Part shown: one piece after another, positions 7,105 to 12,008 of the stretch
Numbering within the stretch: the first letter of the stretch is position 1
How the letters are laid out: each line of letters begins with the position of its first letter
Source: Sutterella sp. UBA1442
GTDB lineage: Bacteria > Pseudomonadota > Gammaproteobacteria > Burkholderiales > Burkholderiaceae_F
Direction: 5' to 3'
Assembly: GCA_002329575.1 (NCBI GenBank)
Contig: DCTK01000063.1
Coordinates: 10,189 to 22,196 of the forward strand
DNA: 12,008 nucleotides
Notes under the pieces: generated by a model
Database searches by the model: none
Told to the model about the DNA's origin: nothing
What the model saw: the letters and a program-made list of their open reading frames with translations, nothing else
Made by a program: the position numbers and the translations under genes

Positions 7105-7567
7105 GATTGTTTTAGTAGCTCCGGAAATTCCGCCTAATACCGGCAATATCATTCGCCTATCGGCCAATACTGGCTGTGAGTTGCATCTCGTAGAACCTTT
7201 GGGATTCTCGCTTGAAGACAAGCACATGATACGGGCCGGACTTGACTATCACGAATACGCCACGGTCAAAATTCACAAAAATTTCAACGCTTTTTTAGAA
7301 AGCGAAAAACCGAATATTGACCGAATGTTCGCGATGACAACCAAAGGATCCCGACCTTTTGCACAATGCCGTTTTTTACCCGGAGACTGGTTTATTTTCG
7401 GCAGTGAAGGTCACGGATTGCCCGATGAAATTCGCAATAGCTTCGATGAGCTGCATCGCATCCGCTTGCCGATGCGACCGAATAATCGGTCGCTAAATCT
7501 CTCCAATACGGTCGCAATAACCGTTTACGAAGCTTGGCGACAAAACGATTATTTAGGCGGAGTCTGA
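7097..7567 (+). CDS. trmL: tRNA (cytidine/uridine-2'-O)-methyltransferase TrmL
   Basis: TrmL is a SPOUT-class enzyme that 2'-O-methylates the wobble base 34 of certain leucine tRNAs, using S-adenosylmethionine. The 156 residues match E. coli TrmL (157) over their whole length: APEIPPNTGNIIRLSANTG (8-26), LVEPLGFSLEDKHMIRAGLDYHE in two blocks (31-53), FGSEGHGLPDE (101-111) and the trefoil-knot SAM-binding end IRLPMRPNNRSLNLSNTVAI (122-141). I prefer the ATG at 7097: it aligns with the usual MxxIVL start and has GAAG 6 bases upstream. An ATG at 7091 in the same frame would add two residues. The start overlaps the rpoH end by 8 bases, suggesting coupling. The end overlaps the opposite-strand response regulator by 19 bases. 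Confidence 0.94.
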   Translation: MFKIVLVAPEIPPNTGNIIRLSANTGCELHLVEPLGFSLEDKHMIRAGLDYHEYATVKIHKNFNAFLESEKPNIDRMFAMTTKGSRPFAQCRFLPGDWFIFGSEGHGLPDEIRNSFDELHRIRLPMRPNNRSLNLSNTVAITVYEAWRQNDYLGGV

Positions 7568-8256
7568 TTCTTTCTCGGGCGATTTAAAAGCTCGGCCAAA
7601 TCGCGATCCATATGACGCTCGGCCGCAAAGACCGCCGCCTGAACTCTTGAAGAGAAATCAAATCGGCGCATTATGCGTTGCAGGTGCGCCTTGACCGTGC
7701 TCTCGGACATGTTCAATAACTGCGCCATTTCTCGATTGCTGGCGCCTTGGGCTAAACAACCTAAAATCTGACGCTCACGATCTGTGAGCGTTTTTGTCGT
7801 ATCGGAACGAACCACCGGCGAAGGCACCACTTGCTTGGCACGAATGCCGTTGACAAACTTACTCGTCATCTCCGGCGACATAACGGTTTCACCCGAGACA
7901 ATCTGACGGATGCTATTGACCAAATAATCCGCATCAATGTTTTTCACCAAGTAGCCACGAGCTCCCAAAATAAGAGCCTCTTTGAGATCTTCAGCATCCT
8001 CACTAACAGTGAGCATCACGACCGGAATTTCGCTGTCGACTTCACGCATTTGCGCCAACGCTTCGATACCACTCATCACAGGCATATCCAGGTCAAGCAA
8101 TACGAGATCGGGCTTATACTGCCCCAACAGTTTTACCCCTTCCAACCCATCGGAAGCTTCGGCAATTACCTCAAAATCACTTTGACGCGACAGTAGTGCC
8201 TTGAGGCCGGAACGAAACAATGTATGGTCGTCCACTAACAAAATCTTTATCGTCAT
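7549..8256 (-). CDS. NarL/FixJ-family response regulator
   Basis: This is the DNA-binding output of a two-component pair, 235 residues long. The receiver domain (about 3-120) has the acidic pair D9-D10, phospho-acceptor D55 in LVLLDLDMP, T83 and K105 (GYLVK). A 35-residue linker leads to a LuxR/GerE-type helix-turn-helix (about 155-215): LTDRERQILGCLAQGASNREMAQLL, then SESTVKAHLQRIM. Layout and motifs match NarL and NarP, which bind DNA after phosphorylation by NarX-like kinases. A basic, Pro-rich tail (RPRKNQTPPK) follows. The ATG at 8254-8256 overlaps the stop of the upstream kinase (ATGA), so both are translated from one message. No terminator is visible after the stop, where the frame runs into the end of trmL. 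NarL itself is not proven, so no symbol is given. Confidence 0.9.
   Translation of the reverse strand: MTIKILLVDDHTLFRSGLKALLSRQSDFEVIAEASDGLEGVKLLGQYKPDLVLLDLDMPVMSGIEALAQMREVDSEIPVVMLTVSEDAEDLKEALILGARGYLVKNIDADYLVNSIRQIVSGETVMSPEMTSKFVNGIRAKQVVPSPVVRSDTTKTLTDRERQILGCLAQGASNREMAQLLNMSESTVKAHLQRIMRRFDFSSRVQAAVFAAERHMDRDLAELLNRPRKNQTPPK
7579..7604. repeat. 7-bp perfect inverted repeat at the convergent gene ends
   Basis: GCGATTT (7579-7585) and AAATCGC (7598-7604) are exact inverted copies around a 12-base spacer, starting 12 bases after the trmL stop and inside the last codons of the response-regulator gene. Neither side has a T-tract, so this is not a normal intrinsic terminator. It could form an mRNA 3' hairpin or be chance. 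Confidence 0.3.
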
Positions 8257-10160
8257 ATCCGTTGTCTCACTTCGTGCGGTAAGGTGAATCGAACCGTTGT
8301 ACCTTGGCCGGGTTCTGATTCAATCGTAATATTGGCCTGAATTCTTTGAGCCCGCTCACGCATGATAGACAATCCTACGTGGCTTTGCTTACGCTCTTCC
8401 AAAAGCTGAGGATCAATGCCCACACCGTCATCCATCACACTCATTTCAAAGTCCTCTGCATTACGCACTGTCACCATTACAGTTTGCGCCTGAGCATGTT
8501 TGCGGACATTTGAAAGCGCCTCTTGCAGGATAAAAATAATCTGCAACTTTTGCGTGCTGCTTAACGCGGCCCCTTCATCATGAAACGACAAGTGTGTTTT
8601 AACGTGTGTCTGCCGCTCAAACCGCTCCAAAACACTTTTAACAATCTCGTCTAAGGCGTCGGTATAGACACGAGCTCTAAAGTTAAGCAAAAGCTCTCTG
8701 ACATCGTCATAACACTCCTGCACACCGGCCTTGATCTGCACAATACCGTCATTCGTTTGTTCTTGATTATTGTGCTTAATAGCGTCTTCAAGCATCTGGA
8801 CTTGCAGATTCACGAATGACAGCGTCTGAGCAATTGAATCATGCAAGTTTTGCGCCAAAATATTTCGTTCTTGAGCAACTGCCATCTGCTGATCAAGTTC
8901 AGCCAGGCGCATATTTTCCACTGCTGCCCCCAAGTGTCGCCCTAAATTTTGCAAAAGCGTATCGATGCCGCTTTCAAACTCGCGCTCACCATCAAAATAA
9001 AGCACAAACAAACCGATATTTTTTTGCTTATGACGGATATGATAAATCGAGGCTGTAGTAAAAGAAGTCTCTTTGAGCACAAAAGTGGCGGCCGTATCTT
9101 CTCGTCGCACAACATTAGGATAGGGACTTTGCAAAGCCTTAAACCAGTAACGATTGCTTTGCGCACTTTTTTCATCAACAGGCTCTACGCTTTTCGAGAA
9201 AACCACCTCAATACTTTCTCGAGATTCATCATAGAAACGAATGTCACCCGCTCTAGCATCGGTTAAGGACATAGCACGGGCAAGAAATGACTCCAGTAAT
9301 TCTTCGAGAGTATGTTGTTCTCCTAAGAAAGCCGTCATTCCGTAAAGCGTTGTCAAATATGTATTCTTTTCCGACAAGGACGCGGTTTTTTCCTCGACCT
9401 TATTTTCAAGATTGGTATAGACATCATCAAGGTGGCTTGCAAGATTGTTAAAGCCAGCTGAAATATCAGAAAATTCCTGAGTCCCTTCTGCGTGTACACG
9501 CGTTTTCCAATCACTTTCCTTAAGCCGCTCAAGTCCCTCTTGCAGTTGATTCAGAGGTCTGATAACCGAGCCAACTAAAAACCACATCACAACAATGACG
9601 CTCAGTACTGATAAAAGTCCTAAAGCGATCTGTGTGTAACGAAGAACAACCAATGTTCTAGAAGCATCGGCATCCGTGAGTTGTTGCCATTGATCAAGTT
9701 GGACGTTAAGCGTTCGAATGGTATCAAGTGTTTGTTTTCTATCTTGCTCACTCATCGCTCCGGGCGACTCGTGCCAGCGTAACAGTCTTGGTTTAACGGA
9801 CTGCCGCCATGTTTGATCGATGTTCTGAAGAGCTCCGTCTACTCGAGCGTCTTTAGCCATTACGCGATACGGAGAATCTTCAACGACCATGGCCAAGTTC
9901 AGCGATCTGTCAATGCGCCAGACGGCTCCCTGAATATCCACACCGGACTGAGTGGTTCGCGGCGTTGTCAGTGAATAACTAATTTGAAAAAGATCTGCTC
10001 GAACGGCCCCCACGCGCCTGACAACATCGGCGGCCGTTTCCATGTGCCCGGATAAAAAAAGCGTATAGACCACCGAGGCGATCAAAATGATCACCCAAAG
10101 CAGTGCCAAGCGTAAGAGTCGACTCGATAGCTGCGGAGCCGGGCTCGTCGTTGTTGTCAT
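8253..10160 (-). CDS. NarX-like sensor histidine kinase (HAMP, GAF-like, HisKA_3, HATPase)
   Basis: This 635-residue inner-membrane sensor partners the NarL-type regulator downstream. Order: membrane helix 1 (about 15-37), a periplasmic helical domain (about 38-172), helix 2 (about 174-196), HAMP (about 197-250), a coiled-coil signalling helix (KVEEKTASLSEKNTYL, 254-269), a GAF-like domain (about 275-415), a HisKA_3 dimerisation domain with the phospho-acceptor His440 in NLHDSIAQTLSF, and an ATPase with N-box QEALSNVRKH (546-555), G1 DDGVGID (577-583) and G2 HVGLSI (594-599). The H-box and layout are those of NarX/NarQ. The first periplasmic helix has VRRVGAVRADLFQ (47-59), resembling the NarX nitrate P-box with Gly and Arg three apart. 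The ligand is therefore plausibly nitrate or nitrite but unproven. The start lies 10 bases past the secB terminator T-tract and has no Shine-Dalgarno site. Confidence 0.9.
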   Translation of the reverse strand: MTTTTSPAPQLSSRLLRLALLWVIILIASVVYTLFLSGHMETAADVVRRVGAVRADLFQISYSLTTPRTTQSGVDIQGAVWRIDRSLNLAMVVEDSPYRVMAKDARVDGALQNIDQTWRQSVKPRLLRWHESPGAMSEQDRKQTLDTIRTLNVQLDQWQQLTDADASRTLVVLRYTQIALGLLSVLSVIVVMWFLVGSVIRPLNQLQEGLERLKESDWKTRVHAEGTQEFSDISAGFNNLASHLDDVYTNLENKVEEKTASLSEKNTYLTTLYGMTAFLGEQHTLEELLESFLARAMSLTDARAGDIRFYDESRESIEVVFSKSVEPVDEKSAQSNRYWFKALQSPYPNVVRREDTAATFVLKETSFTTASIYHIRHKQKNIGLFVLYFDGEREFESGIDTLLQNLGRHLGAAVENMRLAELDQQMAVAQERNILAQNLHDSIAQTLSFVNLQVQMLEDAIKHNNQEQTNDGIVQIKAGVQECYDDVRELLLNFRARVYTDALDEIVKSVLERFERQTHVKTHLSFHDEGAALSSTQKLQIIFILQEALSNVRKHAQAQTVMVTVRNAEDFEMSVMDDGVGIDPQLLEERKQSHVGLSIMRERAQRIQANITIESEPGQGTTVRFTLPHEVRQRI

Positions 10161-10170
10161 AACGCTTTAT

Positions 10171-10218
10171 AAAAAAAAGGAGAAAGTGTCCCACGGTCAA
10201 GCCGACGGCACCTTCTCC
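10171..10218 (-). terminator. Intrinsic terminator of secB
   Basis: On the minus strand GGAGAAGGTG (complement of 10209-10218) pairs with CACTTTCTCC (complement of 10179-10188) as a 10-bp stem with one G-U pair and a 20-base loop. Eight T residues follow directly (complement of 10171-10178). It begins 24 bases after the secB stop and would separate secB from the downstream sensor-kinase gene. Confidence 0.88.
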
Positions 10219-10241
10219 CTTATGAATCAAATGCTTTATTT

Positions 10242-10736
10242 TTAGTTTTGCTGTTGAGCAGCCTTTTCAGCGGCAGCCTGAGCCAAACGTTGTTGATAAA
10301 GCATTTCAAAATTCATTTCCGGCAAATTCACCGGCGCCATCGTCGTACGCGTGATCATGTCAGCCACATTGGCACGCAAGTACGGATAAACGATCGTCGG
10401 GCAAATGACGTTGCCGATGTGAGCCATTTGCTCTTCGGTGAAGCCAAACACTTGGAAAATACCGGCTTGCTTGACTTCAGCAATCAACATCACCGTTTCT
10501 TCGGACTTGATCGTGACCGTAGCGCGCACCGTCACTTCGCGGTGTTTTTCACTTAAGGTCTTCAAGCTTACTTCGAATTGCATGTCAACGGTGGGTTGTT
10601 GTTGCAAAGGCGTCACAAATACTTGAGGAGCCGTGGGCATTTCCAAAGAAGCGTCCTTCATGTAGCAACGTTCGAGCTGAAAGCCGTTTTGAGGTTGCTC
10701 GGGAGCGGCTTCTTGGGTATTGGTTTCATCAGCCAT
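10242..10736 (-). CDS. secB: Protein-export chaperone SecB
   Basis: SecB is a cytoplasmic tetrameric chaperone that keeps precursor proteins unfolded and delivers them to SecA for export. The 164 residues compare with 155 in E. coli. After a Gln/Glu-rich N terminus come the conserved FQLERCYMKDASLEMP (19-34), the beta-sheet core with VTVRATVTIKSEET, AEVKQAGIF, MAHIGNVICPTIVYPYLRANVADMI in successive blocks, and the APVNLPEMNFEMLYQQRL segment before an Ala/Gln-rich tail. The ATG at 10734-10736 is supported by AAGGA 8 bases upstream. It lies 37 bases behind the rhodanese-fold gene, so both probably share a message starting in the divergent region at 11179-11364, and it ends at a strong terminator. 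In many betaproteobacteria grxC precedes and gpsA follows secB; neither is here. Confidence 0.96.
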   Translation of the reverse strand: MADETNTQEAAPEQPQNGFQLERCYMKDASLEMPTAPQVFVTPLQQQPTVDMQFEVSLKTLSEKHREVTVRATVTIKSEETVMLIAEVKQAGIFQVFGFTEEQMAHIGNVICPTIVYPYLRANVADMITRTTMAPVNLPEMNFEMLYQQRLAQAAAEKAAQQQN

Positions 10737-10744
10737 TTTCAGAT

Positions 10745-10749
10745 TCCTT
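10745..10749 (-). promoter_or_regulatory. secB ribosome binding site
   Basis: The minus strand reads AAGGA, 8 bases before the secB ATG. It is among the clearest Shine-Dalgarno matches in the window and fixes the secB start. Confidence 0.75.
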
Positions 10750-10773
10750 CTTTTTAGTCTTTAAATCAAACGA

Positions 10774-11178
10774 TTAACGGGCAAAGGGCAACTTGGCGTC
10801 CACCCAACCTTTAATGCCGCCTTCGAGCACAAACACATCGTTGTAGCCTTGAGCGCGCAACAATTTGGCAGCCTTGACACTTTGCGTGGTCACGGTGTCA
10901 ACCAAAATAATCGGGCGATCTTTCGGGATCTCCGACATACGGGATTCAAAATTTTCCATCGCGATATGCTTGGAACCGGCAATAGCGCCGCGCTTAAAAT
11001 CTTTTTGTGCACGAACGTCAACAACGAGTGCATTTTTCTTATTGATGTACTCGATCGTATCTTCGTTGGAAAGCGTCGGACCGTTATTCTTTTTACGAAT
11101 TACGGGCTCAAGTAAGAATGCACCCGAGACCAGAATAATGGCCACTAACAGAATATTGTCAATTAAAAATTGCAGCAC
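10774..11178 (-). CDS. Membrane-anchored rhodanese-fold protein lacking the catalytic cysteine
   Basis: The 134-residue product starts at GTG (11176-11178); a purine-rich GAGAGAA lies about 6 bases upstream and no ATG fits. An N-terminal hydrophobic helix (about 5-26) would anchor it in the membrane, followed by one rhodanese domain: DVRAQKDFKRGAIAGSKHIAM (54-74, read as two blocks), the segment PIILVDTVTTQSVKAAKLL, where the active-site loop should be (89-107), and the closing VLEGGIKGW (117-125). Active rhodaneses carry a Cys right after this strand that accepts sulfur as a persulfide; here the position is Asp94, and the whole protein has no cysteine. It is therefore unlikely to be a sulfurtransferase and may be a binding or scaffold version. 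It lies upstream of secB, as betaproteobacterial homologues do. The fold is secure, the role unknown. Confidence 0.85.
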   Translation of the reverse strand: MLQFLIDNILLVAIILVSGAFLLEPVIRKKNNGPTLSNEDTIEYINKKNALVVDVRAQKDFKRGAIAGSKHIAMENFESRMSEIPKDRPIILVDTVTTQSVKAAKLLRAQGYNDVFVLEGGIKGWVDAKLPFAR

Positions 11179-11207
11179 GATGTTCTCTCAGAAGCTAGCG
11201 AATCAAT

Positions 11208-11238
11208 AAAAAAGCGGTTTGCCACTCTGGCAAGTCGC
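11208..11238 (-). repeat. Terminator-like hairpin in the rhodanese-secB leader
   Basis: TTGCC (11219-11223) and GGCAA (11229-11233) pair around ACTCT. Beyond a two-base mismatch on each side, GCG (11214-11216) pairs with CGC (11236-11238). On the minus strand the stem is followed at once by six T residues (complement of 11208-11213). Lying about 30 bases before the rhodanese GTG, it could act as an attenuator. On the plus strand the mismatch becomes two G-U pairs. Confidence 0.35.
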
Positions 11239-11254
11239 ATCTAGACATTGGATA

Positions 11255-11282
11255 GTACAACAAATTACAACATTTTGTGTAC
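11255..11282. repeat. Imperfect 28-bp inverted repeat, candidate operator
   Basis: The arms GTACAACAAAT (11255-11265) and ATTTTGTGTAC (11272-11282) match as an inverted repeat at 9 of 11 positions around a 6-base spacer. The size and position between two divergent genes suit a dimeric regulator binding site. No regulator is identified. Confidence 0.35.
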
Positions 11283-11364
11283 CATCTGACGGACTTTCTC
11301 GCATTTCTTCTAAAATTAGAGGGTTAACTCTTTTTTCCTCTGATCTTCTATAGAGACCACTGCT

Positions 11365-12008
11365 ATGTATAAGTTAGTCCTGATGAGACACGGCGAAAGC
11401 CAATGGAATTTGGAAAACCGTTTTACCGGTTGGACCGATGTTGATTTGACCGATAAAGGTCGAGAAGAGGCCCGCAAAGCAGGCGAATTGCTCAAGGCTG
11501 AAGGCTATGACTTTGACATCTGCTTTACGAGCGTACTTCGCCGAGCCATTCGTACGCTTTGGATTGCACTCGACAGCATGGACCGCATGTACTTACCGGT
11601 CAAAAATTCCTGGCGTTTGAACGAACGCCACTACGGCGCACTCCAAGGACTCAATAAGGCCGAAACGGCCGCCAAGTACGGTGACGATCAAGTGCTCATC
11701 TGGCGCCGCGCCTACGCCATTCCGCCCAATCCGCTCAGCCCCGATGATGAACGTTGGGCCGGTCGTGATCCGCGCTACGCTTGCCTCAAGCCCGAAGAAA
11801 TTCCGGCTACTGAATGCCTGAAAGATACGGTCGCACGCGTGATCCCCTACTGGAAGGAAGAAATTGAACCGGCGATTCGTTCCGGCAAGCGCGTCTTAAT
11901 TGCCGCTCACGGTAATTCGCTTCGTGCGTTGATTAAATATATCGATGGCATCAGCGATGAAGAAATCGTTCATTTGAACATTCCAACGGCTCGTCCGCTC
12001 GTCTACGA
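11365..12008 (+). CDS. gpmA: 2,3-bisphosphoglycerate-dependent phosphoglycerate mutase (3' truncated by window)
   Basis: GpmA interconverts 3- and 2-phosphoglycerate in glycolysis and gluconeogenesis. The frame opens at ATG 11365 and is still open at the right edge, giving 214 complete codons of a usual 245-250. The phospho-accepting His9 is in [18 protein letters not shown] (6-23); further family blocks are SVLRRAIRT (57-65), [16 protein letters not shown] (83-98), the ERW..RDPRYA region, and [16 protein letters not shown] with the second active-site His. The visible part is intact. An AGAG about 9 bases upstream is only a weak ribosome site. It is divergent from the rhodanese-secB genes, a layout I recall from other Burkholderiales. 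The last visible residues read IPTARPLVY where many homologues have IPTGIPLVY. Confidence 0.95.
   Translation, partial: MYKLVLMRHGESQWNLENRFTGWTDVDLTDKGREEARKAGELLKAEGYDFDICFTSVLRRAIRTLWIALDSMDRMYLPVKNSWRLNERHYGALQGLNKAETAAKYGDDQVLIWRRAYAIPPNPLSPDDERWAGRDPRYACLKPEEIPATECLKDTVARVIPYWKEEIEPAIRSGKRVLIAAHGNSLRALIKYIDGISDEEIVHLNIPTARPLVY

Larger units (their letters stand above)
11179..11364. promoter_or_regulatory. Divergent control region between rhodanese-secB and gpmA
   Basis: This 186-bp AT-rich gap must hold promoters for both directions. For gpmA the best -10 candidate is TAAAAT (11311-11316), with CTGACG (11286-11291) as a weak -35 at a long 19-base spacing, so the assignment is tentative. 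I see no convincing -35/-10 pair for the rhodanese side. The region also holds two inverted repeats listed separately and a T-rich stretch (11331-11336) before gpmA. Confidence 0.4.

Noticed and set aside
7831..8196. A 121-codon plus-strand open frame inside the response regulator
   Set aside because: It is antisense to the conserved receiver domain and low in protein-like composition; a shadow of the real gene.
11318..11336. AGAG/CTCT short stem followed by T residues before gpmA as a terminator or attenuator
   Set aside because: The stem is only 4 bp with a 6-base loop, too weak to stand on its own.
1..12008. Mobile element, CRISPR, tRNA or defence system
   Set aside because: No transposase or integrase frames, no regularly spaced repeats, no tRNA-like cloverleaf and no defence-family motifs were seen; all long frames belong to recognised housekeeping or signalling genes.

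Overview
The window reads as an ordinary chromosomal segment of a betaproteobacterium of the order Burkholderiales. The protein families, the gpmA / rhodanese / secB neighbourhood and the moderate GC content suggest a host-associated Sutterellaceae-like lineage. That placement is inferred from protein resemblance and gene order, not from a search. It is densely packed: I see no tRNA, rRNA, CRISPR array, insertion sequence or phage gene, and no gene-free stretch longer than about 190 bases.

Layout, left to right. (1) The 3' part of an AsmA-family envelope gene (+) converges on ftsY (-), with a strong hairpin between them. (2) ftsY is head-to-head with rsmD, with only 6 bases between their preferred start codons. 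(3) rsmD, coaD, ppx/gppA, ftsE, ftsX, rpoH and trmL all run on the + strand with short gaps or ATGA-type overlaps, so they look like one long transcription unit covering ribosome modification, CoA synthesis, polyphosphate or (p)ppGpp metabolism, cell division and the heat-shock sigma factor. (4) trmL runs tail-to-tail into a NarL-type response regulator (-), sharing 19 bp. That gene is translationally coupled to a NarX-like sensor kinase. (5) Upstream on the same strand lie secB, with a clear intrinsic terminator, and a membrane-anchored rhodanese-fold protein. (6) A 186-bp divergent control region separates the rhodanese gene from gpmA (+), which runs off the right edge.

Most genes are housekeeping. 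The points that stand out are: a rhodanese-fold protein with no cysteine at all, sitting where betaproteobacteria usually carry an active rhodanese and often a glutaredoxin; a NarX/NarL-like pair occupying the space between secB and trmL, whose sensor keeps a nitrate-sensor-like Gly-x-x-Arg element in its first periplasmic helix; an FtsE with drifted ATPase motifs; a hairpin ending exactly at the coaD start codon; and inverted repeats in the gpmA/rhodanese control region. I found no convincing new defence, mobile or biosynthetic system.
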